In this document: piece after piece, positions 40,216 through 51,908 of the stretch
How positions within the stretch are numbered: the first letter of the stretch is position 1
Layout: every line of letters starts with the position of its first letter
Origin: Glandiceps talaboti
Lineage: Eukaryota > Hemichordata > Enteropneusta > Spengelidae
DNA length: 64,000 nucleotides
Direction: 5' to 3'
Assembly (NCBI RefSeq): GCF_964340395.1
Contig: NC_135564.1
Span: 8,785,361-8,849,360, forward strand
Position numbers and translations under genes: made by a program
The notes under the pieces: model-generated
The model's database searches: none
Seen by the model: the letters and a program-made list of their open reading frames with translations, nothing else
Told to the model about the DNA's origin: nothing

Positions 40216-40884
40216 AATTGTCGCTAACTGATATGCCAGTCCCTGTATCAATGTTTTGAGCTGTTACTACATTAAGGGGAACGTCACTCCAGGAGATAAA
40301 AGTATTTTTGTAAACGTTGGGTTGTAGAGAGTCATTTTATACTTTGACATCACTTACATTTATTCAAGTTCAAACCTTACAATTAAAAACTAAACAACAC
40401 ATACAAGGGTAGCAGGGCGAAGGCACACACGTTTTCGTATGAGAAGTTGCATACGTCACTCAGCTGATAGAGAACTCTAAAATCACGTGAAACAGTTACA
40501 ATATTTACCCGTAGTAAAGTTCATTCGTGTGTCGATTTCCTTTTCTCACATATACTGGACACGGTTATGTTCAGCATAAATACCATTATTGTTGACATGT
40601 ACAGGATCAAATACTAAAAATATCCACTCAATTGCCTATATCAATATGTCGATCGCAACAACAATCAATACTTTGCGTCAATTTCAGATGTCCGAAAGCA
40701 CGGTTTCTGCTATCGTAAATTTGTCTTAGATGACGTGTATGTAGACTGTATTTTTATCACTATATATGGGCAAAGGTAAAATTATGTTAGCTAGAGAGGG
40801 ATTGACCAAGAAATGTGTCGTCATGTTGTGAACTTCGTTCATATATGATATAATATGTATACAGTTTCGACGTACTGCTACAGC
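39691..40884. other. Gene-free stretch with an (AACT)n tract
   Basis: No gene is recognised. The only clear feature is the tetranucleotide tract at 40132-40215. Confidence 0.5.
40132..40215. repeat. (AACT)n microsatellite
   Basis: About 21 perfect units, a repeat type not seen elsewhere in the window. Confidence 0.95.
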
Positions 40885-41261
40885 GAATTTCACAATACCG
40901 TTCAACTTTCTGTTTGATACAACCATGCAGAAACCAATAAGAAACTGGACCATGCTACACTTTAAGATACCAAGATTGAATGAGTACAGTTTCTTGCTAC
41001 ATTTTGTCTCTAAGTGAAATGAACTACACATGTCACCATACAGACATCAAATGAACATCGAAAAGGACATTTTAAGCGCCCTTCATCGGGTGTTTGATAC
41101 TAATTGGCGCCCGAATGTCTGCATGGAGTTGCAATACATTTAAATGGTTTGTTTCAATTAGCAAAAATGCGATCTTGCTATTGACGTGTGGCATATGCAG
41201 TTTCTTGTTGGTTTCTGCATGGTTGTATCAAACAGAAAAGCTGAACAGTATTGTGATATTC
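40885..41261. mobile_element. Foldback transposon family M, copy 2 (377 bp)
   Basis: It shares with copy 1 the arms GAATTTCACAATACCG ... ATTGTGATATTC, the segment AGATTGAATGAGTACAGTTT and the core ATCGGGTGTTTGATACTnA with CCCGAATGTCTGCATGGAG. It has about 60 extra internal bases (near 41011-41070). The two frames called across it are artefacts. Confidence 0.85.
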
Positions 41262-42972
41262 ATTGTATTTGTAGTAGTGTTAATGGTTAACGTTGAGGGC
41301 ACTATATATGACATCCATGGATGAATTATAGCTCCTACTCGTATGAATATGACAAAGGTAGTTCCATATCGGGTTCAATTTGACAGATAACAAATAAAAC
41401 CGTCAGCTCGAGAAAACATATATGATCATAATTAATCATGTCACCTAATGTTTATGACAGTTGTGTTTGAATATTAACCACTGTACAGCGGTAATCGGTC
41501 TTGGTATACCACCATCTTGGAGTTATTTTCAGACAGAAGAAAATTGGCGACGGACAAGGTTTGATCGGTGATGGGAATCTATGGCTTAGAGCATACATGG
41601 TTAATTAAAGTTTGTCTGCAAGTGATTCGTCATTCTCTGTAAGTATACAGCCTGAGGCTATAGCTGTGAATTTATTTCGCTGACATTCTTCTAAAGTTTC
41701 ACAAATGATAGGTCACACGCCTACAGCGATACGTTACATACTATATATGCATGGCGTATAAGTCATGTCGGAAGGGAAAATCAAGTGACCTTTGAAGGGT
41801 CGTACTTCATAATTCATAATAAGTCTTAACGTACTATTGCCCTCGGCCGCCGGTGTCAGGGTTGATGCCACTTCTATGTGGCCAGAGGTTTTGTACTTTT
41901 AAACGATGCTTTTTCGTTCGCCACTAAACACAAAGTCAAAATCATTCCTTGCATTGACATATTACACTATTTCTGTATTGGGTGTCTAGCCCCTAAGGCC
42001 TGTACCGACCGATATCGGTGCCCGCTGATATGGGTCTCTGTTTTGTTTTGCTTTGATTTGGTTTGTTTTCATCAATTTTTTAAGTACAAATGTTCAAATT
42101 GGCCGAGTTTTGAGTCTATGTACACCTACTACGTTCAATTACCTCATCGCATGATTAATGGCATGACCTTGGATGCCCTTTACGTGATGAGATAAACGCC
42201 CCATTTTATTCATTTCTATTTTCGTTAACTAAACAGATTTATCGAAATGCTATCACTCAGCCTTATCATAAAAAGTAAACACTTATACTGCTATCGGAAA
42301 ACAGCACAATGGAAAATATAGCTCATGGTTGATTTTCACCACTGTGACTTTGTCAGTGTTTTACACGTTACCATATTGAATTCAATCAGAATTGTAATTT
42401 CTAGAGTCTATGTTATAAGTCAAATATTCTCGTGTCGTCCATGAGTTTGTTTAGTTCGCCTATTCTTTCGAAAACCATATATGACTGCTGTCCGAGATAC
42501 ACTACACCTCTGCTCTACGCTGTCACTCGTGTCGACACGGCGAGGGAAAGGGGAAATGATATAGCGCCCCCAACGGAAACTACTTCAAAACCCAAATTGC
42601 AGAGAATCGTTCAATGAAATCGACAGTTGACACATTGTTATAGACGCTTCAAATTTAATGAGGAAAATAAGGTACACGCTTGCATATGTGATAGATGTGA
42701 CGCTTAGGAAACATGTTAATGATTAAGTATAGTTGAGCAACAACGATATCTGATAAAAAAAAAAACTAAACTAACTGGAAGTTGTGGAATCCTTTGGAGT
42801 ATACTAATACTTCTATTTACACATAAACGTGTGTATGACAATCGCATTATATTGAAAATTGATCGAAACTTTTCAAAAATTGGTTGTCATTTAGAGAGGA
42901 TTTGCTTGTTTGCTGTGGTTCAGATTGACATCATTTTGACACAGCCACTAACCTGTACGAATATTCTTTTGC
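41262..42972. other. Gene-free stretch upstream of GT31-3
   Basis: No coding gene is supported. CTCT then GTAAGTAT (intron start 41639) is a good donor-like site 1.3 kb before the GT31-3 acceptor, but no exon can be proven. The frame at 41878-42195 has no recognisable domain. Confidence 0.45.
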
Positions 42973-42974
42973 AG
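42973..42974 (+). other. Predicted splice acceptor of GT31-3
   Basis: ATTCTTTTGCAG ends here, 60 nt before the start codon at 43035. CACTAAC at 42946-42952, with its branch A 22 nt upstream of the AG, is a plausible branch point. Confidence 0.7.
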
Positions 42975-42991
42975 GCATCATTCACTGGTAC

Positions 42992-43111
42992 ATGCGCACT
43001 GGTACAGGCGAACTGGTACTAGTAAGATATCCATATGTCTCGAGACAAAGTATTAGTAACATTTTTTACCGTCTGCTGTGTATATTTTACAGTCTTCTTT
43101 TTTCTGATTAA
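42992..43111 (+). promoter_or_regulatory. Upstream ORF overlapping the GT31-3 start out of frame
   Basis: An ATG at 42992 opens a 39-codon frame that runs past the main ATG at 43035 and stops at 43109-43111. Its context is weak (T at -3), and the main ATG is weak too (C at -3). Ribosomes that choose the first ATG would miss the enzyme. It lies within three imperfect copies of ACTGGTAC (42985-43020). Confidence 0.45.
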
Positions 43112-44069
43112 CAGTGTATACAGAGGTCGGTTTTTTCACTCACATCAACGGAAACACCGTACTCAGTTTTATACAAACGTTAACCGTGTAGCTGGACAGA
43201 AAGTTAACATCGATGGATTACAGTATCTCATCAAGGAACCTCATTTATGCCAGGGGAAGGATATTTTCTTACTGGGTGTAGTAATGAGTCACAACGAGAA
43301 CTTTCACGAAAGAAGTGCCATTCGTGAATCTTGGGGTGCTGAACAGATTGTTGATGGAAAGAAAGTCGCTACTGTTTTTCTCCTTGCTAAAGGCAGGGCG
43401 GCGAATACACTGCAGAGCATAGACCTCGAAAGTAGAACTCACAACGATATTGTTCTGTTTGACTTTAAAGACAGCTATTTGAATTTAACGTTAAAAACGC
43501 TGCAAGGTTTTCGCTGGGTGTTGGATTTTTGTCCGAACGTGTCGTACGTTCTGAAGACTGACGACGACGTATTTGTGAACTACGAGTCTTTAGTGCGCAA
43601 CTTGATGGAGAAACAGAGAACAAATCTCGCACTTGGGCATATTCTGAAAAATATTAGCGTATCAAGGGATCATGAAAGCAAGTGGTACACATCGGAATCT
43701 GACTATCCGCATGAAAAATTCCCTCCATATTTAGTGGGAACTGGGTATGTGCTGTCACGTGACGTTATTAAGAAAGTGAGTGAAGTGGCTCCTACGTTTA
43801 CATACCTAAACTGGGAGGACGTGTTTGTTGGTATGTGCTTACACACACTTGGTATTGGACTTAATCACGATATAAGATTTGACCATTTTAACTTTTTCAA
43901 TTTCTACAAGGACGATCAAAAATGCCTTCTGAATTTTATTTTTACATCGCACCATGTCAGCTACAGACGACAAAAAACCATGTGGTTAGTTTTGCAAAAT
44001 AACTTAAAGAAGAATATAACAAGAAAATACTCCTGTGATAATATTATTGTACCGAAGGTATTTCGGTAA
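43035..44069 (+). CDS. GT31 beta-1,3-galactosyltransferase-like protein 3
   Basis: This 344-residue GT31 glycosyltransferase has a short tail (1-5), an aromatic-rich anchor (about 6-27) and a basic stem (28-70). The catalytic domain starts at C72 and contains R93-SAI-R97-ESWG (93-101), YLNLTLKT (148-155), KTDDDVF (D176-D178), VGTGYVLSRD (234-243) and NWEDVFVGMCL (259-269). Sequons lie at N150, N168, N206 and N327. It is closest to the copy at 51909, sharing VFLLAK, LNWEDVFVGMCLH and the C-terminal VSYxRQK block, so the two probably arose by a later duplication. The exon is uninterrupted. The stop is followed after 73 bp by a CTGT microsatellite. AATAAA at 44869-44874, inside a foldback element, could end the transcript. 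Substrates are unknown. Confidence 0.95.
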   Translation: MSRDKVLVTFFTVCCVYFTVFFFLINSVYRGRFFHSHQRKHRTQFYTNVNRVAGQKVNIDGLQYLIKEPHLCQGKDIFLLGVVMSHNENFHERSAIRESWGAEQIVDGKKVATVFLLAKGRAANTLQSIDLESRTHNDIVLFDFKDSYLNLTLKTLQGFRWVLDFCPNVSYVLKTDDDVFVNYESLVRNLMEKQRTNLALGHILKNISVSRDHESKWYTSESDYPHEKFPPYLVGTGYVLSRDVIKKVSEVAPTFTYLNWEDVFVGMCLHTLGIGLNHDIRFDHFNFFNFYKDDQKCLLNFIFTSHHVSYRRQKTMWLVLQNNLKKNITRKYSCDNIIVPKVFR

Positions 44070-44142
44070 TTCTTCTCATGGTGTTTCCGGAGGTTTGTGC
44101 AATCACGCGTATGAATTTCGCCTATAAAAATATTTTATCTGT

Positions 44143-44143
44143 A

Positions 44144-44223
<80 letters not shown>

Positions 44224-44392
44224 GTCTGTCCGTCCGTCTTTCTATGTATCTTTGTCTCTGTCTTGTCTGTCTCTCTCTCTCTCTCTAGATCTGTCTCAAT
44301 GTGTTTGTCTCTCAGTCTCTCTGTCTCCATCTCTCTCTGTACTGTCTCTCTGTCTCTGTCTCTCTCAGTCTCTGTCTGTCTCTCTGGCTCTG

Positions 44393-44427
<35 letters not shown>

Positions 44428-44533
44428 GTCTCTCTGGGCTCTGTATGTCTCTCTGTCTCTGTCTTTCTCTGTCTGTATGCCTCTCTCTGTCTCTGTCTCT
44501 CCGTCTCTGTCTGTCTGTCTCTGCCTGCCTGCC

Positions 44534-44564
<31 letters not shown>

Positions 44565-44565
44565 T

Positions 44566-44597
<32 letters not shown>

Positions 44598-44654
44598 CCT
44601 CTGTGTCTCTCTGTCTCGCTCTCTGTCACTCTCTCCTCCCTTCCTTCCTTCCTT
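44143..44654. repeat. (CTGT)n and CT-rich simple sequence
   Basis: A pure CTGT tract (to about 44235) degrades into CTCT/CTGT mixtures over 420 bp. Several long frames on both strands (Ser-Leu-rich, or Arg-Glu-Asp-rich on the minus strand) are low-complexity artefacts. Confidence 0.95.
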
Positions 44655-44778
44655 AACTGAACAGGTGTACATTTATTTGCCTGTACACGTAATTATACAT
44701 TGAATTACGTTATGATTCGTCTTTAACAGGTATAAGTATTGCACGTACATCGTAAAGAGAATTATTATCCCCAGCAAA

Positions 44779-45635
44779 TACAATTAAAAAATAACAAAAT
44801 CTGAATCAAAACGTCATCTTGCACGACAAAAATCTACTAACACCGTGCACGTGACTGCTGTCTGACACAATAAAATTCCTACCAACAGTGCTACATATTC
44901 TTGTCTGGCTCAACGAATCTCACTTAACATTTTATTACATTTTATCGTCTTCCTAGACAAATACAGTGAAAATCAAAAACCCTGAAACAAAACGTCGCCT
45001 AGCCCAACAAAAATCTCATCAACATTGCTACATTTTATCGTCTGGCTAGATAAAAATCTTACTAACAGCGTTTCGTCAATCATCTGGAGTGACCAATATT
45101 GTTACCCGGGCCTTTCTTTGATTGCTACCATTATCTTAGGAGATCATCGCCAAATTTATACGTCCCTGGTAAACCTAAGGTTGGCGCGCTCTTTGATATT
45201 TTTGAGACATTCAATTGACTAAAATGTACCAATTGTAATTTAGTTTTTACAGTATCAAAGAGATATTTTGTCTAGCTAGACAAAAAAAACTGTAGCAATG
45301 TTAGTGAGTATTTTGTCTAGCCAGGCGACGTTTTGTTTCAGGGTTTACGATTTTCGTTGTATCTCTGTTGGTGAGATTGTAGTATTATTATAGTAAAACA
45401 TATCAGTGTTCGTAAGATTTTTGTTGAGCCAGGTGATAAAATGCAGCAATGTTGGTAAGATTCTTACACCAGACGATAAAATGTAGCAGTGTTCGTAAGA
45501 TTTGTGTTGAGCCAGGTGATAAAATGCAGCAATGTTGGTAAGATTCTTACACCAGACGATAAAATGTAGCAGTGTTAGTAAGATTTTTGTTGAGCCCAAC
45601 GACGTTTTGTTTCAGGTTTCGTGATTTTAATTGTA
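44779..45635. mobile_element. Large foldback element with tandem-repeat arms (857 bp)
   Basis: The ends pair as TACAATTAAAA (44779) with TTTTAATTGTA (to 45635). The left arm (to about 45080) carries a repeated unit, GCTACATTTTATCGTCTGGC plus TCAACAAAAATCTTACTAACA. The right arm (45265-45620) carries the same unit inverted, and the marker AAACAAAACGTCGCCTAG with its complement marks matching positions in both arms. An 83-bp double unit is tandemly duplicated in the right arm (about 45409-45574). About 170 unique bases form the middle. Arms of internally repeated units recall Drosophila FB (foldback) elements in design. No transposase is encoded. Confidence 0.8.
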
Positions 45636-45849
45636 ACTCATGAAGTAATTTGCTTGTGTTGCCTGATAGTAAAGCCAGCACATTACAGTGAAGAAAGAAT
45701 TTGATGCCGACTCGGTACGCATGCGTCTTAATGTACCAGGCTTTCAACTCAGATCACTATAGGTCTGAGCTTTTAATAAGTGTGAGGCTGAACTGGAATT
45801 GCTCTGTGTCCATATTTGGGGAAGGGGCATCGGGACATAACGTCTTCGA

Positions 45850-46264
45850 AATATTATTATTTTTTATTTATTTATTTCACCAGAAATTGTACAAAGGGTA
45901 CATAACAGAAAAAAAGAGGGGTAGGAAAAGCAAATAAGTCAATAAGCTACAAGTGCTGACAAAATTACTTCCAGCTAATGATTACACTAAAACTAAAAGA
46001 AAACACAAAAAAAGGAGAGCAAAATATTCCTGGTGAGGACCATGGATATAGTCTGCTAGGGACTAATCTAGTCCATAGTCCTAAGTTAATAAAAAATATA
46101 AATAATATATATACAGTTACAGCGTAGTTATCAAATGAAGTGAAGTGCGAACATTCAAAATGAAATAAACAACAATGGAAGGCAGAAGACAGGAAACAAT
46201 GAATCAAATATGCAGAATATGGTGTTTTAGATTTGTCTTGAATGCATGGCGATTATGGGTATTC
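45850..46264 (-). mobile_element. LINE 3' end fragment
   Basis: On the minus strand FKTNLKHHILHI followed by a stop (46204-46206) fits a LINE reverse-transcriptase C-terminus. About 330 bp of 3' untranslated sequence ends in TGGTGAAATAAATAAATAAA (complement of 45860-45885). A hairpin GGACTA-GAT-TAGTCC (near 46066-46080) and GGTCCTCACC link it to the fragment at 38130. Confidence 0.65.
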
Positions 46265-46432
46265 TTTAAAGTAGGGGGGGGGGGGGTTCCAGTGTTTTAC
46301 AGCAGCATATTTAAAATTAATTGGCAAAATGTATTGTGGCCAGAGTGTAATAGTTGACGTCTAGGCTCTAATAATGACATCCAATATGCACGTGTTACAA
46401 TCAGTTATCAGTTCATTTCATGCAGACAAATT

Positions 46433-46545
46433 AAAATGTTGCAAGAAACTGTTTTCATTGAATCTCGCTGTAGCATATACAGTTTCGTATTTGCTGTTGT
46501 ATGCATGGTTGTATGGAACAGAGAAGCTGTACTTCTATCTAACCA
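46433..46545. mobile_element. Foldback transposon family M, degenerate half copy 3
   Basis: AATGTTGCAAGAAACTG, TAGCATATACAGTTTC, TTGCTGTTGTATGCATGGTTG and AACAGAGAAGCTG match the right arm of copies 1 and 2 in order. The left arm is not recognisable. Confidence 0.65.
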
Positions 46546-48650
46546 CGAGACTGGTGATAGCTGTATTTACTAAGCTCGAGAGTAAAATTAATTGCATTGA
46601 GATATTGAAGCCGATAGTATGTACCGTACGTGTACTGTTCGATATCTTATGCATCTTAAGTCATTGCTCGATCGAGTCATTGCCTCTTACATGTCCTTAT
46701 TTTCAAAAACGTTTTCACCTTTGGAGGGTAACACCATTCCGAAGGCCCCCCCCCCCTACAACAGCCACCATATTAAAGATGCTGTCTCCAATTCAAACAA
46801 AGCTGGTTATGTATCCCCAAGTATAGATTAGAATTTGTCCTGTGTCACATACAAGGATCAGGGCAAGCACTTGATAACTGGTTCAATAGTAGCTTGAATT
46901 GGCAGCGTATGTTTCTAAAATGATGTTTGGTCAGAAAAGAATCTAAAAACAATCCTTCTATTTAAAATGGTCATGCTTTAGAAATTTTCGACGCTCACTG
47001 TCTCTACATTCAATTCAATGTGGTAGGTTGTGGTTGGGTCCCTAGAGTTTAATATGCATGTGTAGACGTGTGCATTACTGTTCGAGCAGGGTGTTTGAGT
47101 TGTATAGTCATGTATCACGTCTAGAGATCGCTATAGTGTGTACATTGTACTTCAGATGTATACATTACAAGATTACATCGTCAACACAGCATAATTACGT
47201 AATTTTGTAGGCATTCGATGTCGTTTAAACACCCCTAGTATACATAGTGCAACCAACCTTTAAAATACAAACACCGTGTAAATTATTTTCTAATTTGCCT
47301 AACTAGTCACATGTCTGGTATTTGTCCACTATTGTGACGTAGCCACGCGAACGTACATACATATACACACCACTCACATGCTTTCACCAGTTATAGTAGA
47401 TACTAGTAGATAAGGACATACCACGCGACTTTATTGTAGTACATTGGAGAAATTATACACTCGTGATCGTACCTGTGACCCAGTGAGAACTGTTAGCATT
47501 TCTAAAACACGACAGATGTTAAAAAAACCCATCGCAGTACTACTAAAGGTAAGAAAGTAAATATGACTTCAGTGAAGGGCACGAGGGGGCTGGTGTTAAC
47601 ACATACATCCGGCACTAGAGCGATGGTGGAATGGTGGTTTTTATACTCCATATATTCACCACGTTTTCAACTTTGTTCTATATAGGGTATCTATTGAGGG
47701 ATTTGCAACATTCCAATAGACAAAGCGATGTTTGTGTTGTCATGCCCTCGTCAACATCTTTAGTTAGCGACAAGCGTATACCACGTGTCCTATCTTCAGG
47801 TCAAAGCATTTCCACCGAAAGGGGTGGATACCAATAGAAGTAAGTTTATCGCCCACATATGGGTTGTACTTTCATGACAATCCTGCTTACAATCGGAGTA
47901 GAGATTCGATTCTGACATTGCTCCTTTCCTAGAATGTTGAAAGTTACTCCTTCTGCAAGTAGGACTACTTTCACGATAGATAACGACACTCCGACTTCAA
48001 TCCCTTGCAGTGTCAACATCAGCTACATTGTACATACTACTTTACAAACATGTACATAGACTATTTTACAGCAACAGGGGTAACTTCGCTTCGAACTATA
48101 TACGTTATACCTTGTCGTCCTCACTTCTAAAATTGGTTCACCGGGTACTGTGGTAGTAGGCATTTTAGTAGATGGACTCGCAAGGTTATTTTTGGCAGCT
48201 GTTTTGTGTATGGTGGGTGCATGTCTGCATAAAATGATTCCTTGAAAGTAATCATGTTGACTCCATGAGTAAACATACATGTACAGTAGTTCTGTTCCAG
48301 GGTATTGAACTCATGCTCTACGTTACATACACTGCAGTTGTAATTTCCCATTAGATTGCTTTCGCAGACACCTCTTGGAGTCGGGCGAATTGAGGGGGTA
48401 CTTGAAAATTTTCAGCGTATGTCAGGGGAGTACCTGATGAAAAAATGTTATTTGAGGATGGGGGGGGGGGTTAATTGAAAATAAAATGCATTCTTCTGTT
48501 GAAAATACAATTGTAGTGTGTCGTTGAGCTTCTTGAACTTGACTAATTCATCAAGGCTAACATATGAAGATGAAAAAACAAACGTTCACATACATTTAGG
48601 AGTATACAAAAATATAATTGTTAATTATAATGTCATAATTATGTATATTT
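46546..48650. other. Gene-free stretch
   Basis: No gene is supported. Two donor-like sites (AAAG then GTAAGAAA near 47549; AGAA then GTAAGTT near 47839) lie 4 kb upstream of GT31-4 and might end non-coding exons. Frames at 47631-47837 and 48023-48351 have no recognisable domain. Confidence 0.4.
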
Positions 48651-48714
<64 letters not shown>

Positions 48715-48734
48715 ATATATTATATATATATATA
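48651..48734. repeat. (TA)n microsatellite
   Basis: TA units with several single-base interruptions. Confidence 0.9.
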
Positions 48735-49258
48735 ATCTGAAAAATATGTAACAGCTATTTCTAAATAAACTATCATTACAGAATAAACAAAATCACAAAA
48801 TCGTTGAAACAGATATAAACATAAATAAGCAGTGAATGATAAATTAAATAACACACAAATACAACAATTTCTTGCCATTCCTCCGACCCCACCTAGCTTT
48901 TCACTGCCTACGTACCTAAACTGTTTTTACGTATTCGAGAAAAAATCAATAAAATCGTGAAAATTGTGAAGTCTCTCGAGAACTATTGGATGACTCGAGG
49001 AAATTGACATCAACTTAAAAAGACAATATAAAACTGTTCTTCCAATCTGTAATGGTTATACATCTGATGGAAAGAAACCAATAACAAAGAGACCATATGG
49101 AAAACAACGGAAAACATAACTACCCGAACTAGACACCCACACATAAAAAAAAAATATTTGCAAAAACTTAAAATAAAAAATCTACCTACCCCATATTCTA
49201 AAATAGCGTAATCGAAACCACACAATATTTTTTGTTAGGCCTAAACTGTCCTACTTTC

Positions 49259-49259
<1 letters not shown>
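48735..49259. other. Gene-free stretch
   Basis: AT-rich sequence without a recognisable feature. Confidence 0.5.

Positions 49260-49338
<79 letters not shown>
49260..49338. repeat. (ATT)n microsatellite
   Basis: About 26 perfect trinucleotide units. Confidence 0.95.
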
Positions 49339-49700
49339 ATTACCTAATCGGTTGATGAATGCATTCTTAAAGATATTTGTCGGGATAAAATAAGCAGAAA
49401 TAACCCACAAACTCTGTAATATTTATTATAACTTTTGATCAAACTTTCTGTACCTTTCAAACATTATAGGGCCACATTAAGTTTATTAAAACTGAAGGAG
49501 TAATATTAATCTTAAATCAAACAATTTTGAAATATATTTAATTTACAGTACGTATGTAACATTTTCATTCGGAGGTTGGCAGAGGGTACATCAAAACTGT
49601 TGAAACTATGGAGGGGGTACTTCAATTTTTGAGTGTGTCTCGGGGCCCGGGGGAGGCCTATTTGAAACAAATGAGATGAAAAATGTCCCGACCCGATATA
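49339..49700. other. Gene-free stretch
   Basis: Nothing recognised apart from a GC-rich GGGGCCCGGGGGAGGCC near 49641. Confidence 0.5.
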
Positions 49701-50209
<509 letters not shown>

Positions 50210-51641
50210 TGTATATAATATATATTGTATATTATAAATATCATGTACTATATATATTTATGTGTGCGCGCTTGTGTGTATGTGTGTATGTGTGTGTTAG
50301 AATTTCACATATGTGTCATCGAATTTTATTTTCATGTGTCCACGCTGTGTGTGAACACACTAGTGTCTACCCATGTGTCTGTAATGGAAGAAATAAATGA
50401 ACGAACATGTCAGTATAATATATTCCACAGACACTATGATATGACAACAATGAAACAAACATAATTTATAAGCCATTAACATGACAAATGATGGCAGATC
50501 ATCCTCCACTCAAGGTCAAAGTTCACTAGTACAAGGACGTATCGTTATGACGTAAACCTTAACATGTTGTCACAGTCCGTGCCAATGATATCGTATTTTC
50601 AATGATATCGCAATTCCTAGTAAATGAACGTGCCAACATATTGCATTTAGCACTGCAAGGGGACACATTTAAAAGAATGCTCGTGTTGTGGGGCACTGTG
50701 GGTATTTCTGCTGATCAAAAATAGAACACAACAAAGCTATCTGTATGGCCGCCGACGATAATGTGCGCATACATGTTTGAGGAGGGTAATGTACACAGGA
50801 GGCCCTAAACCCTGGCGTTCTGTAAACGTGTTTGCCTCCCTCTGAATCCCCTACATCAAGGTAGGTTAAAACTTGATGCATGGTTAGACGGGCTGGCACA
50901 CTAGCTGTATAGTACACCCTTCGTCATGCCATGTCGATCATCGTATTCTATATAGTACTAGTAGTAGTGTCCCCCATGCTATGATGTCAATGTGTATCGC
51001 AGTTGAAAAACCGAACGATCCTAATAAATAACCACACATTGCTAGATTGGCAACTATTATTTAGACATTCTAATGTGATAATCGTGGTACTCATATTCCT
51101 ATAGTTCGTTAAACATCGATATTTAGACAATTTGGTAGTTTTTCCCCCAGAACTGATGCATGTGAATTTGAGAGGCCATACTAAGGTACACTACCGAACT
51201 TAATATTATGACTTAAATTGAGATAATTAAGGCAGCAAATGAAACGGATCACTTAAACAACAACAACACATACTCGCTGAATTCACACAATTTATCAATG
51301 GTCCTGGTGTACCACATTTCATAAATGACCATGTAACATACGATTCTCCGTGATCATGATCGCGACCTCGTGTTTTTAAAAGAGCGCCCTCGTATTTCAT
51401 TTGGGCAAATGCAACTGTTATTCGCCACTCCGGCGCTGTAGCCATTTCAAAGGCAACAATCGAAACCTATAAATGTATGGGGGGGGGGGGCAACTTTCTT
51501 GTTTGTTGATCTTTCCTTCATATACATGGAAGATAAGATAAGTACACACACAAACTGGTTACAATGTCCTGAATTGGCTGGAGATCATATCAGAATGCGA
51601 GTAATTTGTAGTCATATTGCGCATGTATATGATGTAGTAGG
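50210..51641. other. Gene-free stretch upstream of GT31-4
   Basis: No gene or element is recognised. A G run at 51480-51490 and AGCGCCCTCG at 51383-51392 are the only landmarks. Confidence 0.45.
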
Positions 51642-51658
51642 GACAGACAGACAGACAT

Positions 51659-51716
<58 letters not shown>

Positions 51717-51775
51717 GGACGGGCGGACGAACTGACAGACAGACAGACAGACAGACAGGCAGGCAGGCAGGCAGA
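51642..51775. repeat. (CAGA)n microsatellite
   Basis: CAGA units with GGAC and GGCA variants near the right end, about 120 bp before the GT31-4 acceptor. Confidence 0.95.
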
Positions 51776-51889
51776 CGAACATTGTAATAACACAAAAAAT
51801 CAGTCTTCTCTGAGTGATTTACAAAATCAATCATGTAAGTACTATTAGGAAAGCGAATAATTACTAACTTTTAATATCATCTTATTTAC

Positions 51890-51891
51890 AG
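51890..51891 (+). other. Predicted splice acceptor of GT31-4
   Basis: CATCTTATTTACAG ends here, 17 nt before the start codon at 51909. A perfect branch-point consensus TACTAAC lies at 51862-51868, its branch A 23-24 nt upstream of the AG. A donor-like GTAAGT at 51835 would imply a 57-nt intron, which is possible but short. Confidence 0.8.
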
Positions 51892-51908
51892 GAAAAGCCT
51901 CGTTTTCG

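Noticed and set aside
41878-42195. 105-codon frame with several Cys residues upstream of GT31-3
   Set aside because: Cys spacing fits no motif I know, and composition matches surrounding noncoding DNA.
44078-44703. Ser-Leu-rich and Arg-Asp-rich frames of up to 192 codons
   Set aside because: They are translations of CTGT/CT simple sequence on both strands at once, without other protein features.
51835-51891. 57-nt intron directly before GT31-4
   Set aside because: The donor-like GTAAGT is good, but the intron would be very short and the upstream exon would start in CAGA microsatellite; kept only as a possibility.
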